Assembly (NCBI RefSeq): GCF_016937515.1
Contig: NZ_JAFHKM010000002.1
Location: 6,009,001 to 6,073,000, forward strand
DNA length: 64,000 bases
DNA from: Cohnella algarum
GTDB taxonomy: Bacteria; Bacillota; Bacilli; Paenibacillales; Paenibacillaceae
Direction: 5' to 3'
Each line of letters starts with the position of its first letter. Position 1 is the first letter of the stretch. The notes beneath the pieces were generated by a model. It worked only from the letters and a program-made list of their open reading frames with translations, was not told where the DNA came from and ran no database searches. Shown here piece by piece: positions 9,521 to 19,222 of the stretch. The position numbers and the translations under genes were made by a program.

Positions 9521-9637
9521 ATGAAAACTCCTTTAAATGTCATGTTGTGCGGGTACGAATGCCTTTCGGGCACGAAAGTTTTCGGGCATGAACGCCTGTG
9601 CGAGCGCGTTGCAAATGCCTTAACGAGCCTCTTCGCT

Positions 9638-10927
9638 TCAGCCCTCGACGCGGTATACGCTCTTGATTTCCCGGATGAAGGATAACGCCCCGAACGCCTT
9701 CAGCACGTCGCTTAGCGCCGCTTTGCTGACGCTGTGGGTCGTGATGATCAGCTCCGCACCGCCCGCTTCGGCGGTAACCGGCTGCATGACCGACTCGATG
9801 CTGACGTCGAACTTGGAAAACACCTGGGCGATTTGCGCCAGCACGCCTGCCCGATCCTCCACGTTCAGCAGCATGAAATATTTGGAGGCGATCTGTTCGT
9901 CGCTTTTCAGCTTCTTTTCTTTGTACGCGATTGCCGCCTGGCGTCCGTTGATGCCCAGCTTCGCGTTTTTGACGACGGCGACAAGATCGGCGACGACCGA
10001 AGTCGCCGTCGGCATCTCGCCCGCTCCCGGGCCATAAAACATCGTTTCGCCGACCGCTTCGCCGTACACATACACTGCGTTGAACACGCCGTTCACCGAA
10101 GCGATCGGGTGGCTGCGCTTCACCATCGTCGGCTGCACGCTGACGCTGATGTAGTCGTCCTGCCGTTCGGCGATGCCGAGCAGCTTCACCTCGTAGCCCA
10201 ACTGCTGGGCGTAGCGGATATCCTCCTGCGACACCGAGCTGATGCCTTTGACGTCGACGTCTTCGAGCGACACGTTGGCGCGAAAGCCGAGCGTCGACAA
10301 AATCGTCATTTTGCGGGCGGCATCGAGCCCTTCCACGTCGGACGTCGGGTCGGCTTCGGCGTAGCCGAGCGCCTGGGCTTCCTTCAGCACGTCGCCGTAC
10401 GCCGCGCCTTCCTGGCTCATTTTCGTCAAAATATAGTTGGTCGTCCCGTTGACGATGCCCATGATTTTCGTAATCCGGTCCGAGGAAAAGCCTTCGATCA
10501 GCGTCCGGATAATCGGAATGCCGCCGGCCACGCTCGCTTCGTACAGCACGTCGCAGCCCTTCTCGTGGGCCTTCGCCAAAATCTCCTGGCCGTGCAGCGC
10601 CATCAGGTCCTTGTTGGCGGTGACGACGTGCTTGCCGCGGTCGAGCGCCTCCAGGATCAGCTTCCTCGTTTCTTCGATTCCGCCCATGACCTCGACGACG
10701 ACGTCGATATTCGGATCGCGAACGATTTCCCACGGATCCTCCGTCAGCTTGGACGGCTCCACCGCGATGCTTCTCGATTTAAAGCGGTCCTTCACCAAAA
10801 TTTTCTCGATCGAGATCGGGGATCCCGTCTGGCTTTGCAAATCGTCCTGGTGCCCTTGCACGATGCGAACGACGCCGGTGCCGACGGTCCCAAGACCGAG
10901 CAAGCCGACTTTTACCGGTTTGATCAT
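9638..10927 (-). CDS. hom: Homoserine dehydrogenase
   Basis: The 429-residue enzyme reduces aspartate semialdehyde to homoserine. The NAD(P)-binding motif GLLGLGTVGTG is at residues 8-18. The central part has the catalytic-domain signature EGLDAARKMTILS, and a C-terminal ACT domain (about 345-429, FMLLNVEDRAGVLAQIA) suggests threonine feedback. AGGAGG precedes the ATG. It follows pheB by about 80 bases. About 100 bases with small repeated TTTCGGGCA words separate it from thrB. No thrC is present in this window. Confidence 0.95.
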   Translation of the reverse strand: MIKPVKVGLLGLGTVGTGVVRIVQGHQDDLQSQTGSPISIEKILVKDRFKSRSIAVEPSKLTEDPWEIVRDPNIDVVVEVMGGIEETRKLILEALDRGKHVVTANKDLMALHGQEILAKAHEKGCDVLYEASVAGGIPIIRTLIEGFSSDRITKIMGIVNGTTNYILTKMSQEGAAYGDVLKEAQALGYAEADPTSDVEGLDAARKMTILSTLGFRANVSLEDVDVKGISSVSQEDIRYAQQLGYEVKLLGIAERQDDYISVSVQPTMVKRSHPIASVNGVFNAVYVYGEAVGETMFYGPGAGEMPTATSVVADLVAVVKNAKLGINGRQAAIAYKEKKLKSDEQIASKYFMLLNVEDRAGVLAQIAQVFSKFDVSIESVMQPVTAEAGGAELIITTHSVSKAALSDVLKAFGALSFIREIKSVYRVEG

Positions 10928-11006
10928 GTGTACGTTTCCTCCTCGGGTAAGCCAGCGATTTCAGGCTTCATTCCTTTTTAAATATAACGGATCGCCGCGG
11001 CCGAAA

Positions 11007-11444
11007 TCAGCTTCGGCCCACGACCGTCGCGCGCCGGACGCCGTCCAGCGATTTCAGCTTGTCGATCAATTCGCCCAGCGTTCCGGCCAGCTGCGAAGCG
11101 TCAATCGTCACGACCACGTTGGCAAGGCCCTGCAGCGGGATCGATTGCGAGATCGTCATCACGTTGCCGTCGTTCACCGCGAGCGTGCCGAGCACCTTCG
11201 ACAGCACGCCGGAGCGGTGCTCCAAATCCATCGACAGCGTCGCGATGCGTTCGCGGGCCGTCTGCTCAAGCGGATATACGCCGTCCTTGTACTTGTAGAA
11301 CGCGCTGCGGCTAAGGCCGACGCGTTCCGCCGCCTCGTGGACGGTGGCCGCTTCTCCGCGTCTCAGCAGCGCCTTTGCCTGCTCCGTTTTCAAAATGCCC
11401 TCCGGCAGCAGATCCTCGCGGACAACGAAATAACGCTCGGCCAT
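11007..11444 (-). CDS. pheB: ACT-domain regulatory protein PheB
   Basis: The 145-residue protein has an N-terminal helix-turn-helix-like part (about 10-60, with HEAAERVGLSRSAFYKYKDGVYP) and an ACT domain (about 68-145). It is the PheB (YsxB-neighbour) family found next to obgE and pheA in Bacillus. Its amino-acid ligand is not established. I chose ATG at 11444 because GGAGG lies seven bases upstream; the open frame reaches further up to 11531, but that part contains the promoter. It is the first gene of the amino-acid operon. Confidence 0.85.
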   Translation of the reverse strand: MAERYFVVREDLLPEGILKTEQAKALLRRGEAATVHEAAERVGLSRSAFYKYKDGVYPLEQTARERIATLSMDLEHRSGVLSKVLGTLAVNDGNVMTISQSIPLQGLANVVVTIDASQLAGTLGELIDKLKSLDGVRRATVVGRS

Positions 11445-11487
11445 TTTCCGTCCTCCCAGAAAAGACGAATGTCTGTTCATAGTGGAC

Positions 11488-11516
11488 ATTATACCGAAAT
11501 CGGCGCTTTCCGGCAA
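11488..11516 (-). promoter_or_regulatory. Sigma-A promoter for pheB-hom-thrB-pheA-ilvE
   Basis: TTGCCG (11511-11516) and a perfect TATAAT (11488-11493) are spaced 17 bases apart on the minus strand, about 45 bases before the pheB start. Confidence 0.75.
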
Positions 11517-11528
11517 TAGGCTCGGAAA

Positions 11529-11562
11529 CAAAAAAAGCCCGAACGCCGCAAAGGCGCCGGAC
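11529..11562 (-). terminator. Terminator after obgE
   Basis: A GC-rich hairpin with some G-T pairs is followed by seven T on the minus strand. It lies right after the obgE stop. Confidence 0.75.
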
Positions 11563-11571
11563 CTGAAAGCT

Positions 11572-12909
11572 TTACTCGTCTTCGAACAAATACGCGTCCT
11601 TGCCGCCTTCGAAAAATTCGAACTCGAAGTCGCCGACCCGAATCGTGTCTCCGTCCCGGGCGCCGCGTTTGCGAAGCTCCGCGTCGACGCCGATATTGCG
11701 AAGAATGCGGGCGAACCGCATGACCGCTTCGTACGAACCGAACTGGGTCCGCTTCAGCAGCTTTTCGATCGATTCGCTTTCCACGACGTAGACTTCGTTG
11801 TCGCGGGAAATCGTAAATTCATGTTGATCGGGCTTGCGCTCCATCCGGTAAACGACGTTGTCCGCCGCTTCGGCAGCTTCGTCGTCCGCCGTCTCGGCTG
11901 CGTCCGGCAGCGATTCGAGCAGCTCGGCCGCCTTGTACAGCAATTCATTGACGCCCTGACGCGTAATCGAGGAAATCGGCATGATCAACGTGCCGGGACG
12001 GGCGGCTTCGACTTTTTCGCGAAATGGCGCCAGATGCTCCTCGGCCTCGGGAATGTCCATCTTGTTGGCCGCCACGATCTGCGGCCGATCGGCGAGCTTT
12101 TCGTTGTACAGCTTCAGCTCGTCGTTGATTTTCACCCAGTCGTCGAACGGGTCGCGCCCTTCCATCGCGGACATGTCCACGACGTGGATAATGACCCTCG
12201 TCCGCTCGACGTGGCGGAGAAATTCATGGCCCAGGCCTACGCCGGCATGCGCGCCTTCGATCAGCCCGGGAAGATCCGCCATGACAAAGCTGCGATCGTC
12301 GTCCAGCTCGACGACGCCGAGATTCGGCGTGATCGTCGTAAAGTGGTAGGCGCCGATTTTCGGGCGGGCGCCCGACACGACCGACAGGAGCGTCGATTTG
12401 CCGACGCTCGGAAAGCCGACGAGCCCGACGTCCGCCATCACCTTCAGCTCCAGCACGACCCACCGCTCCTGGCCTTCCTCGCCGTTTTCCGCGATGGCGG
12501 GCGCCGTGTTGGCCGGGCTCTTGAACCGAATGTTGCCCCGTCCGCCGCGGCCGCCCTTGGCGATGACCACTTCCTGATCGTGCCGGGTCATATCCGCGAT
12601 CAGCTCGCCCGTGTCGTCATCGTAAACGACGGTTCCGGGCGGCACCCGCACGATCAGATCCTCGGCATTGGCGCCGTGCTGGGATTTGTTTCGCCCTTTC
12701 TCCCCGCGCTTCGCCTTGAAATGCTTCTGGTACCGAAAGTCCATCAGCGTCCGAAGACCCTCGTCGACGCGAAACACGACGCTGCCGCCGTTGCCGCCGT
12801 CGCCCCCCGCGGGGCCGCCTTCCGGGACGTAAAGCTCGCGGCGGAACGCGACGAGCCCGTCCCCGCCGTCTCCGCCTTTTACAAATATTTTCGCCTTGTC
12901 TACAAACAT
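11572..12909 (-). CDS. obgE: Obg GTPase
   Basis: The 445-residue essential GTPase acts in ribosome assembly and stress/sporulation signalling. The N-terminal glycine-rich OBG fold covers about residues 1-158 ([23 protein letters not shown]). The G domain has G1 [10 protein letters not shown]3 DLPG and G4 NKMD. A C-terminal OCT domain ends with [21 protein letters not shown] is upstream of the ATG. It follows spo0B by 15 bases, the same pairing as in B. subtilis, where Obg links to Spo0A activation. Confidence 0.97.
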   Translation of the reverse strand: MFVDKAKIFVKGGDGGDGLVAFRRELYVPEGGPAGGDGGNGGSVVFRVDEGLRTLMDFRYQKHFKAKRGEKGRNKSQHGANAEDLIVRVPPGTVVYDDDTGELIADMTRHDQEVVIAKGGRGGRGNIRFKSPANTAPAIAENGEEGQERWVVLELKVMADVGLVGFPSVGKSTLLSVVSGARPKIGAYHFTTITPNLGVVELDDDRSFVMADLPGLIEGAHAGVGLGHEFLRHVERTRVIIHVVDMSAMEGRDPFDDWVKINDELKLYNEKLADRPQIVAANKMDIPEAEEHLAPFREKVEAARPGTLIMPISSITRQGVNELLYKAAELLESLPDAAETADDEAAEAADNVVYRMERKPDQHEFTISRDNEVYVVESESIEKLLKRTQFGSYEAVMRFARILRNIGVDAELRKRGARDGDTIRVGDFEFEFFEGGKDAYLFEDE

Positions 12910-12924
12910 GATGAATTCACTCCG

Positions 12925-13701
12925 TTATGCAGGCTGATCGATTCGTTCGTTAGGCGGAAAAGCGACGGTCCAGCGCAGGCGGCCGGCCTCTTCGCCGCCC
13001 CCGGCCTCCGAAGCTTCCTTGACGCTCCCGAAGCCGTCCAAAGCCCGCTCCATTTCTTGCGGGACGATGTCCCTCGCCGGCACTTCCCCGTCGAATTCCA
13101 TGGACAATCGCGCCCGCCGCCCGTCCGCGCCGAAGTAAAGCCAAAGCGTGGGCGGCTCCTCGCGAGGGACCGCGGCATGAATTCGAACGACGTTCACCAG
13201 GGCGGCCACCGCGCCGGTGAGCTTGTCCGGGTCCGGACCCGCGAGCTCCGGCTTCCAGCCTTCCTCGATTTCCGCCTCCAGGCGAATCGTATGGCCCGCC
13301 GCGCGAAAAGACAGCAAGTAGACGGCCAGCCCCGGAATCCCGATCCGCGAAATGCGGCTGTCCTTCTCCATGCGCAATCTTATTCTGTCCACGACGTCAA
13401 TGGCTTTATCGTATTTTTTCAACTTCAGGTAGCCGTACAAAATTTGCACTTCGTTCATCCAATCGTGCCGGTGCTGGCCCAGCATCTCGACGGCTGCGCG
13501 CTGGGTATGGGCGATCAGCCGATCGTGCCGGCGCCGGTCTTGCCGGCGGTCGGCGGCGACGAACAGAAGCGCGGCCAGGGCGCTCCACAGCACAAAAACG
13601 ATCAAGGGCCACCATGCTTCCCGCCAGACGAACACCGCGGCGCCCGGAAGGAGATGTGAGACGGCCAGAGCTGCCGCCCACGCGATCCGATGGTTTGACA
13701 T
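12925..13701 (-). CDS. spo0B: Sporulation phosphotransferase Spo0B
   Basis: The 258-residue protein has two N-terminal membrane segments (about 7-27 and 30-50) and then the Spo0B four-helix core with GQHRHDWMNEVQILYGYLKL. His79 in RHDWMN matches the phosphorylated His30 of B. subtilis Spo0B, which passes phosphate from Spo0F to Spo0A. The C-terminal half is a degenerate histidine-kinase-like domain. The membrane extension is absent from the shorter B. subtilis protein. It lies between rpmA (with terminator) and obgE. Confidence 0.85.
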   Translation of the reverse strand: MSNHRIAWAAALAVSHLLPGAAVFVWREAWWPLIVFVLWSALAALLFVAADRRQDRRRHDRLIAHTQRAAVEMLGQHRHDWMNEVQILYGYLKLKKYDKAIDVVDRIRLRMEKDSRISRIGIPGLAVYLLSFRAAGHTIRLEAEIEEGWKPELAGPDPDKLTGAVAALVNVVRIHAAVPREEPPTLWLYFGADGRRARLSMEFDGEVPARDIVPQEMERALDGFGSVKEASEAGGGEEAGRLRWTVAFPPNERIDQPA

Positions 13702-13731
13702 TATGCGACTTCCCCGCTTCGGTCATTTGAA

Positions 13732-13764
13732 CCAAAAACCCCGGCTCACGCGGTGGCCGGGGTT
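13732..13764 (-). terminator. Terminator after rpmA
   Basis: A perfect 9-bp stem AACCCCGGC/GCCGGGGTT is followed by T5 on the minus strand, between the rpmA stop and the spo0B start. It separates the ribosomal operon from spo0B-obgE or attenuates read-through. Confidence 0.85.
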
Positions 13765-13778
13765 CTGGGTGAGAATTA

Positions 13779-14090
13779 TTAGCCTTCAAGAGCTGCGGCA
13801 ACAGGCGCTTGTTCGGCAGGGTATACGCTGACTTTCTTGCGGTCGCGTCCCCAACGTTCGAACTTGACGACGCCTTCGACTTTCGCGAACAGCGTGTCGT
13901 CTTTGCCGATGCCGACGTTGTTGCCCGGGTGGATCTTCGTGCCGCGTTGGCGCACCAGGATGCTGCCCGCGGTGACGGCTTGACCGTCGGCGCGCTTCGC
14001 GCCGAGACGCTTCGAACGGCTATCGCGGCCGTTCTTCGTGGAGCCTACGCCCTTCTTCGAGGCGAACAACTGAAGATTCAGCTTCAACAT
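13779..14090 (-). CDS. rpmA: 50S ribosomal protein L27
   Basis: The 103-residue L27 has the Bacillota-type N-terminal extension [10 protein letters not shown] before [14 protein letters not shown]. In Bacillota this extension is removed by the Prp protease, whose gene is directly upstream here. I chose ATG at 14090 because GGAGG lies eight bases upstream; a farther ATG at 14099 overlaps the ribosome site. Confidence 0.97.
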   Translation of the reverse strand: MLKLNLQLFASKKGVGSTKNGRDSRSKRLGAKRADGQAVTAGSILVRQRGTKIHPGNNVGIGKDDTLFAKVEGVVKFERWGRDRKKVSVYPAEQAPVAAALEG

Positions 14091-14095
14091 GGATC

Positions 14096-14440
14096 TCAAC
14101 CTCCTTTATTCGCTATTTTTTCTTTTATTTTCACGTACTTGCCGTATTCGTCCGCGATGGACTGCAACGCGACAAGCATGCCTTCCAGCAGCAGTTGCAC
14201 TTGGCCGTTCCGTTCTTCGTCTTCTCCCGCCGGAGCGGTCGCCGACAAAAAACCGGAAACAACCTCCGCGTCGGGAACAAGCCCCGTCAGCTTCTCAATC
14301 GCATTGACCGCTCCGATCGTCACGGCCGATACGCCGGCGCAAACGATATCTCGTCCGGGGTCCGCGTATTTGGCGTGGCCGGTTACGGCAAAGCGTTCGA
14401 TCCGACCGTCAGCCTTGCGAAAGATATTCACCGTAATCAT
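14096..14440 (-). CDS. prp: Ribosomal-processing cysteine protease Prp (YsxB)
   Basis: The 114-residue protease cleaves the N-terminal extension of L27. The catalytic His is in VTGHAKYA and the Cys in DIVCAGVSA, as in the family. It lies between rplU and rpmA, its classic place, with its stop five bases before the rpmA start. Its own ribosome site is weak, so coupling to rplU translation is likely. Confidence 0.93.
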   Translation of the reverse strand: MITVNIFRKADGRIERFAVTGHAKYADPGRDIVCAGVSAVTIGAVNAIEKLTGLVPDAEVVSGFLSATAPAGEDEERNGQVQLLLEGMLVALQSIADEYGKYVKIKEKIANKGG

Positions 14441-14454
14441 CGGGCTCTACCAGC

Positions 14455-14766
14455 TTAAGCCTTGATCGATTCGATGGTCACTTTCGTGTACGGTTGACGA
14501 TGACCTTGCTTTTTGCGGATGTTTTTCTTCGGTTTATACTTGAAGACGATGATCTTCTCGCCTTTGACGTGCTTCTCGACTTTAGCCGTTACGGATGCTC
14601 CGGAAACGAGCGGGGATCCGGTCACGAAGCCGTTGTCGCCGGATACGGCGAGAACGCGGTCGAACGTCACGCTGTCGCCTTCGTTAGCCGCCAGCTTCTC
14701 CACGAACAGAACGTCGCCGGCTTGCACTTTGTATTGCTTGCCGCCGGTTTCAATAATCGCGTACAT
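14455..14766 (-). CDS. rplU: 50S ribosomal protein L21
   Basis: The 103-residue protein has the full L21 pattern: [15 protein letters not shown] at the start, [14 protein letters not shown], and [15 protein letters not shown] near the end. GAGGAGG lies before the ATG. It opens the rplU-prp-rpmA operon, preceded by a promoter and a leader of about 140 bases. Confidence 0.98.
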   Translation of the reverse strand: MYAIIETGGKQYKVQAGDVLFVEKLAANEGDSVTFDRVLAVSGDNGFVTGSPLVSGASVTAKVEKHVKGEKIIVFKYKPKKNIRKKQGHRQPYTKVTIESIKA

Positions 14767-14907
14767 TTGTGCACCTCCTCATGTCCAAGACTCGCCTCGA
14801 TGGGTGCCGGACGCCGCGGCGAAGCGAGCTTCGCGGGCAATCCCGGTCTTCCGAACCCGTGGAGTGCGGTTACAGCATGCAATTCCACTAGAGCACTTTG
14901 CACGCAC
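14767..14907 (-). ncRNA. Candidate L21 leader RNA
   Basis: About 140 transcribed bases lie between the promoter and rplU, the position where Bacillota carry the autoregulatory L21 leader. I see paired GC-rich segments but have not folded it, so the assignment rests mainly on position. Confidence 0.4.
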
Positions 14908-14913
14908 TATAGA

Positions 14914-14942
14914 ATTCTACCACAGACCCTGCGCAATTACAA
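14914..14942 (-). promoter_or_regulatory. Sigma-A promoter for rplU-prp-rpmA
   Basis: TTGTAA (14937-14942) and TAGAAT (14914-14919) are spaced 17 bases on the minus strand, directly after the rng stop. Confidence 0.7.
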
Positions 14943-14950
14943 CAAAAAGC

Positions 14951-16185
14951 TTAGCGAATGAAGATTTTCCCTTTGCCTTTGCAGGAAACGCACGTCTCGT
15001 AAAAAAACGATTCGACGTTGGCGCGCGCTTTTTTCCGGGTGAGCTCCAAAAGCCCGAGCCGGGTCCAGCCGAGCACCTGGCATTTCGTCCGGTCCCGTTT
15101 CATCGCGGCTTCGAGCTGCCGGACGACCTCGTCGCGGTGCCGCTCGGTTTCCATATCGATAAAATCGACGATGACGATGCCGCCGACGTCGCGCAGCCGA
15201 AGCAGGCGGGCGATTTCGACCGCCGCCTCCGCGTTCGTGCGGAATACCGTTTCTTCGAGGTCGACCGTGCCGGTGAATTTCCCCGTGTTGACATCGATGA
15301 CCGTCAGCGCTTCGGTCTGGTCCCAGACGAGGTAGCCGCCGCTTTCCAGCCAAATCCGGTGCTGGAACGCCTTCTCGAGCTGCTCGTTGATGCCGAACTT
15401 GTCGTACAAGGCAACCGGATCGCGGTACAGCCGGAGCCGGTCTTCGAGCCCGGAGGCGGTCTTCAGCAAAAAGGAACGCGCATGGCGGAAAGCGTGCTCG
15501 TCATCGATGATGAGCTCTTCCGTATCCGGCGTAAACACGTCGCGGATCAAACGCTGCACGAGACCGAAATCCCGGTGCAGCTCGCTGGGCGGGGCGGCCG
15601 TTTCCGCCGCTTCGACGATCCCCTCCCAAATGCCGCGCAGCTCGTCCAAATCCTTCGCGAGCGAGTCCGCGCTTTCGCCTTCCGCGTTGGTGCGCAAAAT
15701 GACGCCCTCTCCCGGCTTGCGCAGCTCCTCGGCCATATGCTTCAGCCGGACTCGTTCCTGCTCGTGCTCGATTTTTTTCGAAACGCCGACGTAATCCGCA
15801 TACGGCATGTAGACAAGCGACCGGCCGGGCAGCGAGAAATGCGTCGTCACTCGCGCCCCTTGCCGCCGAGCGGCTCTTTCATCACCTGAACGATCCGCTC
15901 GTCCCCGACTTTAAGCAGATCCGCGATCGGCGGCTTTACTTTGGGCTGCTTGTCGAGGTGGGGATGCAGCACGTCGTCGACGTACAGGAACGCGTTTTTG
16001 GACAGGCCGATATCCACGAAAGCCGCCTGCATGCCGGGAAGCACGTTGACGACCCGGCCTTTGTAAAAATTGCCGACCAGCGAAGAGCTCTCGGAACGCT
16101 CGACGCTGAATTCGGTCAGTTTTCCGTCTTCGACAAGGGCGGACTGCGTGATGTTGCGCGAACAATGAACGAGCAGCTGTTTCAT
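14951..16185 (-). CDS. rng: Ribonuclease G/E, frameshifted in this sequence
   Basis: This RNase E/G family endonuclease processes rRNA and mRNA. The first part (16185-15847) has the S1 RNA-binding region with LVGNFYKGRVVNVLPGMQAAFVDIG. The second part carries the nuclease core (FLLKTASGLEDRLRLY, DFIDME, LGWTRLGLLELTRKK) and the CVSCKGKG zinc-link motif at the end. The frame breaks at the four-base C run 15856-15859, where GGKG is followed by RVTTHFSLPGR in the next frame; one extra base restores about 411 residues. The second fragment's own apparent start is in conserved sequence, so it is not a real separate gene. It follows spoIVFB. Confidence 0.9.
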
Positions 16186-16220
16186 GCCTGCCCCCCTCTC
16201 CCAAACCCGTTTCTCCTATT

Positions 16221-17096
16221 TTACCTGAAAAAGCGCAAGTCCGCATGCCCGTTTGTCAGCGTGCCGATAAAGCCGTCGATCATCGTCCCTTCCGGTACGA
16301 CCCGGGCGATTTTTCCCCGGCTCATTACATAAACGAGGTGATAGCGCTCCTTCATCAGGAGATGGACGACCGAAGAGAGCGGCCGGTGCTCGGCGACCAC
16401 GATCGGCTGCGCGAGCGTGCCTCCGTCGATCCGACTTTCGAACCGTTTGGCGCGGTGAACGAGAAACCGAAGGAACACGTACGGAACGTTTTTTAAATAC
16501 ATCCAGTTCGAAGCGCATAAAAACAGGCCGATCAGCAGCAGGTTGAGCTGCAGCAGACCGCCTCGGAGCAGCGGATACACGGACAGCAGGACGACGAACG
16601 CGCTTAAACCCACGCTGCCTCTCGCCGTCCATAGCAGCGTCTTGTGGTACGGCAGCCGCAGGCTCATCCACGCCTGGACCATTCTTCCGCCGTCCAGCGG
16701 CAGGATCGGCGCCAGGTTGAACAGGGCGATCGTCGCGTTCGCCTTCAGGAAGTCGTCCACCCATAACGCGTCGACCAGCCCCGCTTGTCCCGCGACCCAC
16801 GCCCCGCCGGCCAATATCGCGTTCTGCAGCGGCCCCGCAACCGCGACCCACACTTCCTCCTTCACCGGAGTCGTCCCCGCGCCTTCCGTCTCCATGACGC
16901 CGCCGAACGGAAGGAGCTTCACTTCTCGGACCGCCCAGCCGAAGCGAAGCGCCATGATCAAATGGCCGAGCTCGTGTACGAGCACGATGCCGAACAGCGT
17001 CGCCGCCTCCAAAAACCGTCCCGTCAGGACGGAGCCGATCATCAGGAGGACGAACAGAGGGTGCAGCTTGAACGAAATGCCCCGCCATTTAATCAA
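16221..17096 (-). CDS. spoIVFB: SpoIVFB-like site-2 metalloprotease (pro-sigma-K processing)
   Basis: The membrane M50 protease of about 291 residues has HELGH at residues 41-45 and NLAPILPLDGGRM with Asp135, nearly the same positions as His43/His47/Asp137 of B. subtilis SpoIVFB. Several membrane segments and a C-terminal CBS-like region (about 215-291) follow. It cleaves pro-sigma-K in the mother cell. I prefer TTG at 17096, which overlaps the spoIVFA stop by eight bases and gives the family-like start MIKWRGISFKLHP; the open frame extends to 17171 inside spoIVFA without homology. Confidence 0.88.
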   Translation of the reverse strand: MIKWRGISFKLHPLFVLLMIGSVLTGRFLEAATLFGIVLVHELGHLIMALRFGWAVREVKLLPFGGVMETEGAGTTPVKEEVWVAVAGPLQNAILAGGAWVAGQAGLVDALWVDDFLKANATIALFNLAPILPLDGGRMVQAWMSLRLPYHKTLLWTARGSVGLSAFVVLLSVYPLLRGGLLQLNLLLIGLFLCASNWMYLKNVPYVFLRFLVHRAKRFESRIDGGTLAQPIVVAEHRPLSSVVHLLMKERYHLVYVMSRGKIARVVPEGTMIDGFIGTLTNGHADLRFFR

Positions 17097-17931
17097 ACGG
17101 CACCACTTCCGCCGGGTCGAGCGTTTTTCCGTTTTGCTTGATCGCAAAAAACAGCGTGCCTTCGCCCGCAAGGCTGCCGTCGCCCGTCCGTCCCGTCCCG
17201 AGCTCGCCGAGTTTTTGCCCCGCCTCCACCCAATCGCCCGGCCTCACCTCCGGGTCGATGACGTTCCCGTACACGGTGACGACGCGGTTGGCATGCTGCA
17301 CCGATATCGTTGCCGCCCCCTCCTCGTCGGCCGTCACTTGCGTCACCCTTCCGGTATGCACCGCCGCTACCGGGCTGCCTTCCTCGGCCGCGATCCGCAC
17401 GCCGTCTCCGCCTTCGCCGAACGTTTCGACCAAACGGCCGGCAAGCGGCGGCACGACCGCATCCCGGCTCCACTCCGCGCTTACGGGCCGCGATTGTTCC
17501 TGATGCCGGAAACTCGGCAAAAACGAAGGCGAACCTCCGAACGTGTTTCCATACCAGGCCTCGACCGCCCGGAAATCCATGTCGCGCGTCACCGCGTCCA
17601 GCGCCCACTCTTTCGCCTCGGCGCTTCCGGGAAGCTCCAGCCGCAAGCCCGCCCAAGCCGCCGCCAACAGGACCCCTGCGATCGCCGTTCGAATGAGCAG
17701 CCCTTTCATAAACCTTCCTAACGGATGATTAGGCCCTTTTCCGTAGGAAGAGTCGTTTTTATCCGTTTTCGCGCGTGCGCTCTCGCCGGGTTGGCTTCGC
17801 AAACCGGTAAGCCCGCTCGGCTCCCAATCGCCGCCGTTCAACCGGCGCTGCCTTTCCTTCCACCATCTTTCCGGATCGGCTTCGTCATGATTTTGACGTC
17901 TTCGTTCCCCGACGTTCTTCCGAGATTGCAT
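17089..17931 (-). CDS. spoIVFA: SpoIVFA-like membrane protein with degenerate M23 domain
   Basis: The 280-residue protein has a basic N-terminal cytoplasmic part, one membrane segment (about 78-98) and an extracellular LytM/M23-like domain (about 165-275, with GVRIAAEEGSPVAAVHTGRV and GQKLGELGTG). The final HxH of active M23 peptidases is replaced (LFFAIKQNGK), so it is unlikely to be an active peptidase. In Bacillus, SpoIVFA anchors and inhibits SpoIVFB with BofA. Coupled to spoIVFB by overlap. AAGGGG precedes the ATG. Confidence 0.85.
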   Translation of the reverse strand: MQSRKNVGERRRQNHDEADPERWWKERQRRLNGGDWEPSGLTGLRSQPGESARAKTDKNDSSYGKGPNHPLGRFMKGLLIRTAIAGVLLAAAWAGLRLELPGSAEAKEWALDAVTRDMDFRAVEAWYGNTFGGSPSFLPSFRHQEQSRPVSAEWSRDAVVPPLAGRLVETFGEGGDGVRIAAEEGSPVAAVHTGRVTQVTADEEGAATISVQHANRVVTVYGNVIDPEVRPGDWVEAGQKLGELGTGRTGDGSLAGEGTLFFAIKQNGKTLDPAEVVPFD

Positions 17932-18002
17932 CGAAATCGCCCCTTGTCCGCAAAAATGGTTTGTACCACGATATGGCGGACAAGCGAGCTTTAGACCAAC
18001 GC

Positions 18003-18047
18003 AAAAAAAATACGCCCCCTCCCCGCCGGCGGCGGTTCGGGAAGGCG
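18003..18047 (-). terminator. Terminator after rodA
   Basis: The minus strand reads CGCCTTCCC...GGGGAGGGGGCG and then TATTTTTTTT, right after the rodA stop. It ends the mre-min-rod operon. Confidence 0.75.
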
Positions 18048-18061
18048 CAGACGGTCTGCGG

Positions 18062-19216
18062 TCAGTTGTCGTCCATCGAATATTTTTCCTGATGGGCCTT
18101 AATGCTGAAGACGAGGCCGATACAGATCATGTTCAGGATAAGCGACGTGCCCCCGTAGCTGATGAACGGAAGCGTAATCCCGGTAATCGGCATAATGCCG
18201 ATCATCATTCCGATGTTCTGGAAAATTTGGAACACCATCATCGAAGCGATGCCGATAATAATGAACGACCCTCGCAAATCGTAGCACTGGTAAGCGATCA
18301 GGATCATTCGGTAGATAAAGATAAAATAAAGCAAAAGCAAAATGGCCGCGCCCTGGAACCCGAACTCCTCGCCGATGACGACGAAGATGGAATCCGAGTA
18401 GGTGTAGGGGATGAATTTCCGGTTTTTCGATTCGCCCTGCATGTACCCGTCGCCGGTCAAGCCGCCGGATCCGATCGCGATTTTGGCGTATTCGGACTGT
18501 CTTCGCTCGTCCGCCGAAGCCTGTTCCGGATGGATGTACGTATTGATGCGCTCGTACCAGTGGGATTTCTCGTGAGTGGAGAGAAATTCCTTGATTTCCG
18601 TATTGAACACGTTGAACAGCGTCACGAACAGCACGAGACCGGCCGCGACGGCGCCGAGTCCGATCAGCACGTACGTGTAGCGGACGTTTCCGATCCACAG
18701 CATGCCGAGCACGATAAAAATATAAATGATTGCGTTCCCGAGGTCCGGCTGAATCATAACGAGCGCGAACGGCACGATCGAGACTCCCGCAATGGAGAGA
18801 ACGTCGGTGCGGAACCGAAGCGGATCCCCCTGACGCCTGCCCATGACGGCGGCTACGGCGATGATCAGGAACAGCTTCATCAGTTCCGCCGGCTGAAACG
18901 TCAGCCCTCCCCCGAGATCGAACCAGCCGCGGGCCCCGTTGCGGGAAATCCCGAAGAAATAGACGAGAATCAGCGTCAAAATGCCGATCGCATACCAGAC
19001 GTACCAGGTCTTTAAAAGAAGCTTGTAGTCGAACAGCGTGATCAAAAGAAGAACGACAAACCCGACGCCGTAAAAAATCATCGTCTTCACGTCGGAGTTG
19101 GCGAAGTTGGCGGCGTCGTTGATCGTCGCGCTGCGGACGACAAGCGTGCTGATCGCCATGAAGGCGAACAGGATGAGCAGCATCGGCCAATCTATATTTT
19201 TCAGTCGGTTCAGCAA
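18062..19216 (-). CDS. rodA: RodA/FtsW/SpoVE-family peptidoglycan glycosyltransferase
   Basis: The 384-residue SEDS protein has about ten membrane segments. Family marks include PAELMKLFLIIAVA, FALVMIQPDLGNAIIY and the C-terminal GITLPFISYGGTSLI. SEDS proteins polymerise lipid II together with a class B PBP. Position after mreBCD and minCD suggests elongation (RodA) rather than division (FtsW). The start appears to be TTG at 19216, seven bases after minD, with a weak ribosome site; coupling is likely. Confidence 0.88.
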   Translation of the reverse strand: MLNRLKNIDWPMLLILFAFMAISTLVVRSATINDAANFANSDVKTMIFYGVGFVVLLLITLFDYKLLLKTWYVWYAIGILTLILVYFFGISRNGARGWFDLGGGLTFQPAELMKLFLIIAVAAVMGRRQGDPLRFRTDVLSIAGVSIVPFALVMIQPDLGNAIIYIFIVLGMLWIGNVRYTYVLIGLGAVAAGLVLFVTLFNVFNTEIKEFLSTHEKSHWYERINTYIHPEQASADERRQSEYAKIAIGSGGLTGDGYMQGESKNRKFIPYTYSDSIFVVIGEEFGFQGAAILLLLYFIFIYRMILIAYQCYDLRGSFIIIGIASMMVFQIFQNIGMMIGIMPITGITLPFISYGGTSLILNMICIGLVFSIKAHQEKYSMDDN

Positions 19217-19222
19217 GCGGAA

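Noticed and set aside
9541..9637. Hairpin with TTTCGGGCA repeats between hom and thrB as a terminator
   Set aside because: There is no T run on the minus strand after the paired segments, so I do not call a terminator.
14951..15850. Separate rng-like gene starting at 15850
   Set aside because: The apparent start is in the middle of a conserved block that continues from the upstream fragment after a one-base correction.
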